The position numbers and the translations under genes are program-made. Under the pieces are notes generated by a model. It was not told the origin of the DNA. It did not search any database and worked only from the letters and a program-made list of their open reading frames with translations. Positions 12,240 through 19,999 of a stretch of DNA of 30,500 nucleotides are shown here, piece by piece (position 1 is the first letter of the stretch; each line of letters starts with the position of its first letter). The DNA is taken from IMG/VR virus record IMGVR_UViG_3300018080_000087, positions 1 through 30,500 of that record, one strand, 5' to 3'. Origin of the DNA: a virus.

Positions 12240-12772
12240 TAATAATAACAGGAACAAAACGTTCATGCACTTCTGCAATGATGTGCATAATGAGAGATAC
12301 ATTTGGTGATGTATCTCTAATCTATAACAGAGATAAACATATAAAAGAATATCAAAAATATGAATATAAACCATATAAACCACTTAATGTGCTTGAGGTA
12401 TATAAGTATAACTCTAAATGTGTAAAAATAATGCCAGAAGCACTTTTACAAATGGAGCCTTCACCTGAATTAACAATAATACTTATGAAACGAGATCCAA
12501 AACTTGTTTTTAATTCGTTCGCAAAACGAGCAAATGGAGCACTTAACCAAATAGCAGAAATGGTTACAAAAGAATATGACCTGCTATATGAAGTATATCA
12601 AATGCATAAAACATTGGTTTTTGATTGCCAAAAACCTGATTTTAAAGCATTGTCATATTATCTTGGTGTATGGGTAAATGTAAATAGCTGGAACCACAAT
12701 CAAGATATACATGAGTATGCTGTAAACTATGACCCTATGTATAAAATCTATGACAAAATAGGCACAAATTAA
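12236..12772 (+). CDS. Sulfotransferase-like / P-loop-like protein
   Basis: A 178-residue protein beginning MIIITGTKRSCTSAMMCIMR. The strand followed by G-T-x-R-S-x-T-S resembles the phosphosulfate-binding loop of sulfotransferases (usually PRSGTS), found in several phages; Cys replaces the usual Gly. A later strand and Arg-Asp (TIILMKRDPKLVFNSF) matches the second conserved block, where the sulfotransferase pattern has R-x-P-x-x-x-x-x-S. The C-terminal part is divergent. It may modify a sugar or small molecule; a nucleotide kinase is the alternative. Last gene of the plus-strand block, ending just before the second 57-bp element. Confidence 0.5.
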   Translation: MIIITGTKRSCTSAMMCIMRDTFGDVSLIYNRDKHIKEYQKYEYKPYKPLNVLEVYKYNSKCVKIMPEALLQMEPSPELTIILMKRDPKLVFNSFAKRANGALNQIAEMVTKEYDLLYEVYQMHKTLVFDCQKPDFKALSYYLGVWVNVNSWNHNQDIHEYAVNYDPMYKIYDKIGTN

Positions 12773-12836
12773 TTCTAAGGCATTTTAAGGTTGTTTTGTA
12801 TATAGGTATAGGGTAATACCATAAAGGCTCTTAGAA
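12773..12836. terminator. Inverted repeat at the convergence of the two gene blocks
   Basis: TTCTAAGGC (12773-12781) can pair with GCTCTTAGAA (12827-12836) with one bulged base, bracketing most of the right 57-bp element. It lies between the convergent ends of 12236-12772 and 12851-14818. There is no strong T run, so termination is not certain. Confidence 0.35.
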
Positions 12837-12838
12837 CT
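12782..12838 (+). repeat. 57-bp flanking element, right copy
   Basis: Ungapped relative (39 of 57 positions) of 5366-5422, same orientation. Shared blocks are ATTTTAAG, GTATAT, GGTATAGG and TAGAACT. It sits exactly in the gap between the convergent gene blocks. Confidence 0.6.
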
Positions 12839-12850
12839 AAATTGTGTGGC

Positions 12851-14818
12851 TTATACAGCGCCAGTAACAATACCATCTGTGTAAGATACTGAAGTATCTG
12901 TAGCAAATGTAGATGTTCCAGTGATACCGCCACTAAGATTAAGAACATTAGCATCTTTTGTAGTATATGTAACTCCATGAAGCAAAGTATATCCGCTTGC
13001 AATATCTGTACCACCATTATTATCAATTGTTGATCCTGTTATCATTCCAACAGTACCATCTACACCAATACCAGTATTAGCAGATACATTACATGCAGTA
13101 ATTGCAGATATTTTACATGTACCAATACCTTTTGCTCCATTATCTGTAATAGTGCAATCAAGTATATTTCCAACAACAACTGTTGTTGTTGCTCCAAGTA
13201 ATCCAGTAGCACCATTGCCTGTACTTGTACAATCTCCAATAAGTTGTACACTACCATCCCCGTCAAGAATAATACCTGAACTTGTATTATCATTAGCTAC
13301 ACAGTTATAAATTGTTCCACCAACACCATCATTAAATTCACAATATATTCCTGCTTCTCCATTATAATTTGCTGTATGTGAATCAATTTTATAAAAATCC
13401 TGAACAGTTAAACCATCACCACCATTATCATTAGTAATACAATCTTTTATAACTGTTCTATCTCCAGTATTAACATCAATTCCATCACCTGTATTAGCAG
13501 AACAATTGCAATTAAAAAATTCAATATATGGCTTGTGGGTTGTTGATCCATTAATTTGTATTCCAGCACCAGAGTTTACAACATCACAATCATAAATTTT
13601 AACAGAATGAATAGGTTGTAATACCATTCCCGTTGATGTTGTTCCATCAATAGTTGTGCTTACTACATTTATCTCTTTTGTGGTATCTACATCAATAACA
13701 GGACTTGTACATGCACTATTTAATGTTAAACTTGATATATCAACTGTATCACAAAGATTACAATAAAATGCGCCGGATGCACCATTAACTGAACAACTGC
13801 TAAACGTGACATCTCCACCAAATTGTAAATCAAAAGCATAATGAGAAGTTGTATTGGTATTGGATTCGCACCCAGTAATTGTACAATCATTAAAATAATT
13901 TATAATATATGGAGAATCTGTAAAAGATAATCCTTGGCTTTTTACATTAACACCTGTTAAATAAACTCTATCAGCATAGGCAATTTGCAGTATTGATACC
14001 GGAGATGATGTTGTATTTGCTTCTGCATAAAAATCAAGAGTACCCAAATAAATATTGGGAGTATATTGTTCATTATTACCAATAAAATATATAACTCTAT
14101 CTGTTGTATCAACATGTATTTGTGGTGTAACTTGAATAATTGGGCTTAGATCGATAGTACTTCTTTTACCAATAATTGCTGTATCTGAATACAGTGTTTC
14201 TTGTATACCATCTTGTATATAAAATGTTCCACCATATAAGTTAATCTCTCCACCAAATGGAGAACTTTGAATTTCCTGAATAGCCTGCTCAATTTGTTCT
14301 TCGTCATTTGTGCCATCACAAATATAATCAAAAAATGCATCTGATTTCATTAATGATGGAGGATCAAAAGCTAAATCAGGATAATCATCAGAGCGAATAT
14401 TTATTATTTTATAGCCATTTGCTTGTGAAGATCCAATATACCAAATTGATCGATCATGTGGATCTGCAAATACACTTACAATATCGTTAACAGCATAAAC
14501 TTGGTTTGTATCAAGTGGTATTAAATCATTAAAATATTTATATGTATCAGAATTCCAAGAATCAGAATTTGATGCCCACCAAAATGAACCCGTTCCAACA
14601 CTTTGCCAAGTTCCAGATACAAGTGTAACTTCTTGAGCTTCGTAAGTATTATTTGTTGTATCTCTATCTGTTATTTTAGCAAATCTGAATCTAAATTTGT
14701 TATGTGGTATTGTATCACCAACAGTTCGAATAATTTTATTCGTATTCTGAACAACACCAGCATATGTTTCAAAATCAAGTTTGCGATTTCTAAATGGTTC
14801 TCTATAATTTATTCTCAT
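12851..14818 (-). CDS. Tail spike/fibre with right-handed beta-helix
   Basis: 655 residues, AGGTG before the ATG. Residues 1-150 form a particle-binding N-terminal part. Residues ~165-230 carry DGTNDEEQIEQAIQEI and GGEINLYGGTFYIQDGI, the classic entry of pectate-lyase-like beta-helix spikes. From ~250 to 620 there are repeated coils with N-x-G, DCxxxxN and TGxxxN steps (for example FNCNCSANTGDGIDVNTGDR). This is the plan of host-receptor-binding spikes that bind or cut surface polysaccharide; catalytic residues cannot be assigned by eye. It follows the distal tail gene at the end of the late operon, the usual place for the receptor-binding protein. Confidence 0.8.
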   Translation of the reverse strand: MRINYREPFRNRKLDFETYAGVVQNTNKIIRTVGDTIPHNKFRFRFAKITDRDTTNNTYEAQEVTLVSGTWQSVGTGSFWWASNSDSWNSDTYKYFNDLIPLDTNQVYAVNDIVSVFADPHDRSIWYIGSSQANGYKIINIRSDDYPDLAFDPPSLMKSDAFFDYICDGTNDEEQIEQAIQEIQSSPFGGEINLYGGTFYIQDGIQETLYSDTAIIGKRSTIDLSPIIQVTPQIHVDTTDRVIYFIGNNEQYTPNIYLGTLDFYAEANTTSSPVSILQIAYADRVYLTGVNVKSQGLSFTDSPYIINYFNDCTITGCESNTNTTSHYAFDLQFGGDVTFSSCSVNGASGAFYCNLCDTVDISSLTLNSACTSPVIDVDTTKEINVVSTTIDGTTSTGMVLQPIHSVKIYDCDVVNSGAGIQINGSTTHKPYIEFFNCNCSANTGDGIDVNTGDRTVIKDCITNDNGGDGLTVQDFYKIDSHTANYNGEAGIYCEFNDGVGGTIYNCVANDNTSSGIILDGDGSVQLIGDCTSTGNGATGLLGATTTVVVGNILDCTITDNGAKGIGTCKISAITACNVSANTGIGVDGTVGMITGSTIDNNGGTDIASGYTLLHGVTYTTKDANVLNLSGGITGTSTFATDTSVSYTDGIVTGAV

Positions 14819-14828
14819 TATTCACCTA

Positions 14829-15692
14829 TTAGAATAAAATATCAGGCATTGTTCTTGGCCAATCACCCTGATTAACTGTTTTGTATGGTTGGGGTACAAC
14901 CTGATCAAAATATCCTGTTTTCTTGTCATATGAAGAGTTCCATCCACAAAGATATGTTTGTGATAAATCATAGTTTTCTACTTGTATTAAGCGATATTTA
15001 TAGCTTTCTGTTCTTCGCCATTTTTTATCACCATGCCTATCAACAATTTGCTGAACATCTACACCTTCGCATAGCCAGAATCCATCCTCCCAATCAAATG
15101 AAGTACCATCACTTGGACGAATATTTGTACCAGATTGATTAAATGCACTCGATGTATCATGCAATACTGTAGATACAATATCAAAAAATGAAGCATTACC
15201 ATTATATGTTGTTGCATCAACAAGAGAATCGTGAAAACTGGTTACAGTATAATCAGCAGTTGGTATAATTCTTTTATAAAAACCGTCAAAACTAGCATTT
15301 GAACGTGAGAAGAATAGAGCATTCTCTTGTCCTTCTTGTTCTAGTGTTAGCCATTCAGCAGAGATTCTCAAGTTTTCCTCTGTGTATGTATCTTGTGCTG
15401 GATCTGTGGAATACTCTACAGTATACTTTTGATAAGTATTCCCATCATTTTTTGGTACAATTTCGCCTTTAATGCTTGTGCAAACGGTATTTGCGTAGTT
15501 ATTAGCATTATAAATATCAGCAGATACAAATTCTGCTATATCACTGATTGGATCGCCTAATGCTGGCAGTAAAACAGAAGAGTTTGTATTGTGGCATCCG
15601 CTATCTTCGAACAAAACAATTGTTGCAGATTGCCCATTTTGTGTCTCATTAATTGAATATCCATCATATAATTTTTGGTATGTTGATGCCAT
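14829..15692 (-). CDS. Probable distal tail/baseplate protein
   Basis: 287 residues between the tape measure and the beta-helix spike, where siphoviruses encode the distal tail and tail-tip proteins. AAGGA lies upstream of the start. The sequence is beta-rich, with aromatic and acidic loops (FDWEDGFWLCEGVDVQQIVD), and no membrane span. Family not recognised from sequence, so the call rests on gene order. Confidence 0.6.
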   Translation of the reverse strand: MASTYQKLYDGYSINETQNGQSATIVLFEDSGCHNTNSSVLLPALGDPISDIAEFVSADIYNANNYANTVCTSIKGEIVPKNDGNTYQKYTVEYSTDPAQDTYTEENLRISAEWLTLEQEGQENALFFSRSNASFDGFYKRIIPTADYTVTSFHDSLVDATTYNGNASFFDIVSTVLHDTSSAFNQSGTNIRPSDGTSFDWEDGFWLCEGVDVQQIVDRHGDKKWRRTESYKYRLIQVENYDLSQTYLCGWNSSYDKKTGYFDQVVPQPYKTVNQGDWPRTMPDILF

Positions 15693-15703
15693 AATTTAAA
15701 TCC

Positions 15704-17275
15704 TTATTGGAAAACCCCACCAATACTTTCTGGTGTTACACCTAAACGTTTTGCTATTTCTTTTAGCCATGCAATTTGCTGTGCTCCATAATCAATAAGC
15801 ATACCCCATGGTCCACCAAGATTTTTTGTTGGTGAAGTTGAAGATAATTCTGCATTAAGAGCACTTTTTTGTATTTCTTTGAATAAATCTGATGCACCCA
15901 TATAGTTAAGCTGGCGATTTATCTCTTCAACATCTTCTTTTGCTCCTTCTAAACCACTTAAAAATGGTTTAGCTTCAATTCCAGCTTTTTTCATTGCTTT
16001 TTCAATCAAATATAGTCCAAGTAGCTTTTTCTTTTCAAATGGATTTTTCTCAGCAATAATCTGCTGTATTTTTGCAATATTTTCCATTTTTTCATTTAGT
16101 TTTTCCATCCAAGATGTTAATTTGTTAAGATCCTTTGCAATATTTGAAAGTGTTTCAGGTATTTTTTTAAATTCACTAATTAATCTCCCAACTTCAGCAG
16201 TTAAGCTACCTGCCTGATCTTTAACCTCTGCAAATTGATTCGCTAGATTTTTTGCATCATTTGTAGCCAATCCTTTTACCTGTCCAGATACAGCATCTAA
16301 TATCATTCGTTGTGCTTCAATCAATTTATTAGATTTAACAAGCTCTTTTATTTTCTTTTTTTCATTCTCTGCAAAAGAGATACCAGAACGTGACATTGCA
16401 CTGATACCAGCAATAGGATCTTCAAGTGCCTTACCAAGCTGTATAACAGATTGTTGTGCATCTGTACCAAGTGCTTCAGACATATCAAGAGATAAACTAA
16501 CAGCTTCTTTAAAAGTATTACCTGTTACTTTTCTAAACGTTAGCATAACACCCATAGCACGTTTTATTTGTGTATCATCAAAAACAGTACCATAAGCCAT
16601 TTTTCTCGATAGTTTATCAAGTTCCTTTGCTGTAAATCCAGCAGTACCACCAGTAGCTTTAATAAACTTATTTAATCTAGATATTTCATTTTGCTGTGCA
16701 GCAAATTGTTTTAATGCGAATACTGATGCTGTTATAGAGGCGGTTATAACCGTAAATGCAGCAGTTGCTGGGTTTAATAATGCTGTTAATCTCCCAAGTA
16801 TAGGAATTTGATTTCCGAATTCTTTTAAACCTTCTGATGCTTGATTAAATCTAATTGCATTAAATTCTTGCCTCATTTTTTTTAACTTTTCAGTGTTGAA
16901 TGCTTTCATGTTTTGGGCAAATCCTCTCCACTTACCATAAACTGATTCTACAGATGCGCCCTTTCTTATTTTTCTTTCTGCATTTCTTATTCCGCGAGCA
17001 AGCCCTTTAATTTCTTTTCTAAGTTCTTGGATTCTATCTTTTGATACTTTTACAACTGATGAAATTGTTCCTTTTTGAGATGCAAGTCCAGCACCAATAC
17101 CAGCACCAATAGCTGTTTCTGAAATACCCCCTCTACCAGAACCTCTACCTCCAGCGCCACCAGTAACGCCAACACTCTGTTGCCTTATTTGATTCTGAAG
17201 AGCACGAAATTCTCTATCAAATTTACTTCTATCAATTCGTACTTCAATATATGCTTCACCAGCTTTAACTGCCAT
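15704..17275 (-). CDS. Tail tape measure protein
   Basis: 523 residues. The first ~90 residues hold a Gly-rich stretch (GVTGGAGGRGSGRGGIS). Residues ~95-150 are a Lys/Arg-rich coiled coil. A hydrophobic region at ~165-195 (NPATAAFTVITASITASVFA) follows. Residues ~200-350 match the conserved tape-measure domain seen in many siphoviruses (GVMLTFRKVTGNTFKEAVSL, LGKALEDPIAGISAMSRSGI). A second coiled coil follows. It sets tail length and is ejected with the DNA. At about 1.5 angstrom per residue the tail would be short, near 80 nm. The frameshifted tail chaperone ends inside its start codon region, as usual for this pair. Confidence 0.88.
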   Translation of the reverse strand: MAVKAGEAYIEVRIDRSKFDREFRALQNQIRQQSVGVTGGAGGRGSGRGGISETAIGAGIGAGLASQKGTISSVVKVSKDRIQELRKEIKGLARGIRNAERKIRKGASVESVYGKWRGFAQNMKAFNTEKLKKMRQEFNAIRFNQASEGLKEFGNQIPILGRLTALLNPATAAFTVITASITASVFALKQFAAQQNEISRLNKFIKATGGTAGFTAKELDKLSRKMAYGTVFDDTQIKRAMGVMLTFRKVTGNTFKEAVSLSLDMSEALGTDAQQSVIQLGKALEDPIAGISAMSRSGISFAENEKKKIKELVKSNKLIEAQRMILDAVSGQVKGLATNDAKNLANQFAEVKDQAGSLTAEVGRLISEFKKIPETLSNIAKDLNKLTSWMEKLNEKMENIAKIQQIIAEKNPFEKKKLLGLYLIEKAMKKAGIEAKPFLSGLEGAKEDVEEINRQLNYMGASDLFKEIQKSALNAELSSTSPTKNLGGPWGMLIDYGAQQIAWLKEIAKRLGVTPESIGGVFQ

Positions 17276-17516
17276 TTTCTAGATTCCTATTTTTCTTAAA
17301 ATCTTTTGCCAATTTCTCAGCATATCTTTTCCTACTATAAACACATTCATCCCAAAAATCCTGCAATTTGCCATCAGCATTCAATTTTAACGAATGTTGC
17401 CATATCCAAACATATTCACAAATCTCTGAATAAGATAAACGCTCACAAGTGCCGGGTTGCCAGTGGTTATGAGCGTTTATAACTTTACATATGTGCCTTA
17501 AGCACTCGATATTTAC
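17265..17516 (-). CDS. Tail assembly chaperone, -1 frameshift extension (GT-type)
   Basis: Not a free-standing gene: there is no good start, but the frame is open for 83 codons from the slip site to TAA at 17265, and the product reads as real protein (HNHWQPGTCERLSYSEICEY, LQDFWDECVYSRKRYAEKLA). Joined by a -1 slip to the 115-residue product at 17513-17860 it makes a 198-residue fusion, the GT protein of siphoviruses, which binds the tape measure during tail assembly. It ends 11 bases into the tape-measure gene. Confidence 0.85.
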   Translation of the reverse strand, partial: VNIECLRHICKVINAHNHWQPGTCERLSYSEICEYVWIWQHSLKLNADGKLQDFWDECVYSRKRYAEKLAKDFKKNRNLENGS

Positions 17517-17522
17517 TTTTTT
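17493..17522 (-). promoter_or_regulatory. Programmed -1 ribosomal frameshift site
   Basis: On the minus strand the run is eight A then G, read AAA AAA AAG TAA, so the canonical slippery heptamer A-AAA-AAG (17522-17516) lies directly before the stop. A small stem GTGC/GCAC with a short loop (17493-17505) begins about ten bases downstream and may stimulate slipping. After the slip the ribosome reads GTA AAT ATC and continues for 83 codons. Confidence 0.85.
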
Positions 17523-17860
17523 TTAGCATCAACTTCATCCGCACCCCAAACAACTTTTATTGCTTCCGCTAATGCATCAGCATCAAGCGCTTCAATATAT
17601 TCTTTTATATCTTCATCACTTTTATCTTTATTAAGCTGTTTAAGTGCAAAAGCTAATGTCGAGATCATCCCTGAAAAACTTTGCCTCCATTCATCTGCCT
17701 GCTTCTCTAATTCTTCACCCTTCGGGCAAGAATTTAACGCCATAAGCAATGATTTTGGATTATCACCAAGTATCTCTTTAGAATTCTCAATGAATTCTTT
17801 TTTTACTTGTTTTTCAGAGTATTCAACGAGTGAAATTGCAGATAATTTTTCTAACTTCAT
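17513..17860 (-). CDS. Tail assembly chaperone (G-type)
   Basis: 115 residues with AAGGGAG upstream of ATG. An alpha-helical, acidic protein (KQLNKDKSDEDIKEYIEALD) between the tail-tube and tape-measure genes, the invariant position of the tail chaperone. The last codons AAA AAA AAG TAA are the slip site that makes the longer GT-type product. The short form is expected in excess. It coats the tape measure before tube assembly and is not in the virion. Confidence 0.85.
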   Translation of the reverse strand: MKLEKLSAISLVEYSEKQVKKEFIENSKEILGDNPKSLLMALNSCPKGEELEKQADEWRQSFSGMISTLAFALKQLNKDKSDEDIKEYIEALDADALAEAIKVVWGADEVDAKKK

Positions 17861-17883
17861 AATAGCTCCCTTATTATGTTATA

Positions 17884-18258
17884 TTACACAGTAGTTGTGA
17901 ATTCTCCACAGAATGTGAAATCAGCGCTCCAAACAACAACATCATCAACCACAACACTCCAGTTGGAGTTAGTAATTGTGATATCGCCAGTAACATTTGG
18001 ATCGCCAGTACCAGAACCAGTTTTGAAAGTAACAGATGCATTTGTACCAATACTTGGTGCTGTATCACCAACACAAGTAAAACTACCTGTTGCCCCTTTT
18101 AATCCAAGCACATGTTCGCGATATCCATTGCTTGCAAAACTTGTTGCATCAGCAATTTCCTGCGATTCATCAATGCTCCATTCTTTAACTTCCGTTACTC
18201 CGGTTAATCCAGTAACATCTCCATCATAACCGTGTAATGCTGATGTGCTACAACTCAT
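17884..18258 (-). CDS. Major tail (tube) protein
   Basis: 124 residues, short for the family but with its usual look: MSCSTSALHGYDGDVTGLTG, then VKEWSIDESQEIADATSFAS, GLKGATGSFTCVGDTAPSIG, and beta strands to the end (NWSVVVDDVVVWSADFTFCG). Tail-tube proteins of siphoviruses share this W-s-i-d-x-s and d-a-t-s pattern. It lies directly before the chaperone/tape-measure pair and downstream of a copy of the late motif (18329-18351), as expected for a very abundant virion protein. Confidence 0.8.
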   Translation of the reverse strand: MSCSTSALHGYDGDVTGLTGVTEVKEWSIDESQEIADATSFASNGYREHVLGLKGATGSFTCVGDTAPSIGTNASVTFKTGSGTGDPNVTGDITITNSNWSVVVDDVVVWSADFTFCGEFTTTV

Positions 18259-18301
18259 AATATACCTCTTGTTTTAATTTACACTTCTAGTGTTCTTAAT
18301 A

Positions 18302-18317
18302 CAGAACCCTTTTCTGT
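18302..18317 (-). repeat. Small hairpin upstream of the tail tube gene
   Basis: AGAA and its flanks pair with TTCT (ACAGAA with TTCTGT around CCCTT) in the leader between the late-type motif and the tail-tube start. No T run; it may stabilise the mRNA 5' end. Confidence 0.35.
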
Positions 18318-18328
18318 ATTTCTCATGA

Positions 18329-18351
18329 TTACACTATAGATTTTTTGTTAA
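18329..18351 (-). promoter_or_regulatory. Putative late promoter/operator motif, copy 4
   Basis: Minus strand: TTAACAAA, AAA, TCTATAGTGTAA. It differs from copies 1 and 2 at a few positions. It overlaps the last codons and stop of the 18334-18690 gene and lies 71 bases upstream of the tail-tube start. Confidence 0.55.
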
Positions 18352-18690
18352 ATAGTTTAACTCGTTAATATCAATATCAAGTTTATTTACTCCCAAAGTT
18401 AACCATCTGTTCTCTTCGGAGATTTCTGAAAAATACCCATTATTATATTCTAAGCAGTGATATTCAGCATTATAACAATAATAGTTATCACGATTTGTTC
18501 TCATTGTAATAGCAAAACTTTGAATACCAACATCAACACCAAAATTATATACATATAATGGCAAATATTTTATTGGAACCCATTGGATCAATGTAAACTG
18601 ATAATCAGTCCACTTTATCTGATAAAATTTATTCAGTTTATCAATTGTAATAACAACTCTACCATCAAGTTCATGATAAAAATCTATCAT
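18334..18690 (-). CDS. Unknown protein between tail terminator and tail tube genes
   Basis: 118 residues if started at ATG 18690, which has no good ribosome-binding site. The same frame is open further upstream to about 18760 and encodes a plausible extension (LGKEGAFTELNTLRGTPSWM), so the protein may be longer by about 24 residues and begin at a non-standard codon, or be joined to the preceding poly-serine gene by a -1 slip. The product is beta-rich and aromatic (NFGVDVGIQSFAITMRTNRD). A tail structural or accessory role is inferred from position only. Confidence 0.6.
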   Translation of the reverse strand: MIDFYHELDGRVVITIDKLNKFYQIKWTDYQFTLIQWVPIKYLPLYVYNFGVDVGIQSFAITMRTNRDNYYCYNAEYHCLEYNNGYFSEISEENRWLTLGVNKLDIDINELNYLTKNL

Positions 18691-18755
18691 CCAGCTTGGT
18701 GTGCCTCTTAGCGTGTTTAACTCTGTAAACGCTCCCTCTTTACCGAGGTGAAAGC

Positions 18756-19313
18756 TTAAAAATCTTCACTACTCGATGAACTGCTACTTTGGCTACTCGA
18801 TGAACTGCTGGAACTTTCTGAACTTAATGAACTGCTTGAACTACTACTTGATGTACTTGAACTGCTTGAAGAACTACTTGAAACTAATGCCTCAATACTT
18901 GTGCCAATCAGATAACTCATGGTTACAACATAACCATAACCATCTTTGGTATCCTGTGGTACTGATACAACACTATCAATTTCGTTGTTTAAATATCTGT
19001 ATCCATCAATGGCAAATGTTTTCTTATAAAGGATCTCTTGTACTCTATCAGCAATTTGCATAGCATCTAATTGTGTTGGACGGTTTTGACCATCTGGCAT
19101 GCTATAACAACCAAACTGCACTTGAATTGTTATATATCTGCAAGCGTTTGTTCCAACACCAGCACTTAAATATCCTGATACTTCACTTTGTCCTACATGG
19201 TTAATAGCAATGTATTCACCTGTTTGACCCTTTGTAATACCAAAATATATATCATATTCTGATAGTGCGGTTTCACAATAGTTTATCAAGCCAACATAAA
19301 ATTCTGTAATCAT
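18756..19313 (-). CDS. Tail terminator-like protein with poly-serine C-terminal tail
   Basis: 185 residues. Residues 1-143 fit siphovirus tail-terminator/completion proteins by position (after the HK97 gp10-like gene, before the tube) and by pattern: an N-terminal helix with target phrases like DIYFGITKGQTGEYIAINHV and ITIQVQFGCYSMPDGQNRPT. Residues 145-182 are nearly all serine, ending SEDF. A tail this long is not a usual part of the family. It resembles the tail of the 1567-2160 product. The gene ends at TTT TAA after a five-T run, with another frame open directly afterwards. Confidence 0.65.
   Translation of the reverse strand: MITEFYVGLINYCETALSEYDIYFGITKGQTGEYIAINHVGQSEVSGYLSAGVGTNACRYITIQVQFGCYSMPDGQNRPTQLDAMQIADRVQEILYKKTFAIDGYRYLNNEIDSVVSVPQDTKDGYGYVVTMSYLIGTSIEALVSSSSSSSSSTSSSSSSSSLSSESSSSSSSSQSSSSSSSEDF
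18768..18881 (-). repeat. Second poly-serine coding repeat
   Basis: Encodes residues 145-182 of the tail terminator-like protein: serine runs broken by single T, L, E or Q. Codons are mixed AGT, AGC, TCA, TCG and TCT, as in the repeat at 1570-1803. Confidence 0.85.
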
Positions 19314-19328
19314 TTATCTGGCTCCATT

Positions 19329-19664
19329 TTATAATATATCTTTAAATTTTGGTTCTAATTTCTGTTTCATAAGCTGTGGTCGCAAAAATGGGCGTGGTGA
19401 CATTTCAGATGTTCCAAATTCTAGTGCAGAAGCATAATCTTCATCACTTCCAACCCGTATAACGCTACTTTTGCCATTCTCCCATACCTGAGAGTAGATT
19501 GATCTATCAAGCGTTCCTGTGTCCTTTGCTGGCGGTTTACCAGGTGGGCTATTTGTACCACCTGTCCAACTGCTTCTGATATCATCAACAATATCACTTG
19601 CAATTTTTCTTGATTCATTTCTGAAAAATGAATCAAAATCAAATTTTTTAACAAATCTACCCAT
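19329..19664 (-). CDS. HK97 gp10-like neck/tail completion protein
   Basis: 111 residues. The C-terminal half has the family signature: TGTLDRSIYSQVW, then VIRVGSDEDYASALEFGTSE and MSPRPFLRPQLMK. This matches the conserved 'YA..lEfGt..m.prPFlrpa' pattern of HK97 gp10-type proteins, which act at the head-tail joint. The start overlaps the previous stop (TAATG). N-terminal residues form a basic helix. Confidence 0.85.
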   Translation of the reverse strand: MGRFVKKFDFDSFFRNESRKIASDIVDDIRSSWTGGTNSPPGKPPAKDTGTLDRSIYSQVWENGKSSVIRVGSDEDYASALEFGTSEMSPRPFLRPQLMKQKLEPKFKDIL

Positions 19665-19999
19665 TAAAACTGCTTATCTATATAACAATCACATTCAAGA
19701 TGGTGAGAATCCGTTGAATCACTTACTGAATATTTACTTATAACTTTATAGTATGTGCTATCAACATAAATGTAATCCCACTCTTCAAAAATGCTCGTTA
19801 CATTCAAATAAATTCTAGCATCAATTCTTGTTGCTTCATTATCACCGAATATTAATTCAGTATTGTTTTTGCGATTAATTCTACAAGGTACACTTGTTGC
19901 AACACTTGTTAATGATTCGCTTAATTCGCCTATTCTATTTTTTGTTGTTGATACTGTATACAAAGTACACGTTTTGTCATATAACTGATCTAAACTCAT
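19664..19999 (-). CDS. Head closure / head-tail joining protein
   Basis: 111 residues beginning MSLDQLYDKTCTLYTVSTTK, with a beta-barrel-like sequence (DARIYLNVTSIFEEWDYIYV, YKVISKYSVSDSTDSHHLEC). Size, order and the pattern match the SPP1 gp16-like head closure family, which plugs the portal after packaging. It is locked to both neighbours by TAATG overlaps. Confidence 0.75.
   Translation of the reverse strand: MSLDQLYDKTCTLYTVSTTKNRIGELSESLTSVATSVPCRINRKNNTELIFGDNEATRIDARIYLNVTSIFEEWDYIYVDSTYYKVISKYSVSDSTDSHHLECDCYIDKQF

Noticed and set aside
5366-12838. attL/attR of an integrated element
   Set aside because: The two elements are too divergent for a recent integration and there is no integrase gene; kept only as flanking repeats of unknown role.
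18329-18344. Resemblance of ACACTATAGA on the plus strand to single-subunit phage RNA polymerase promoters
   Set aside because: The orientation would be opposite to the late genes, the other copies do not keep CACTATAG, and no such polymerase is encoded.
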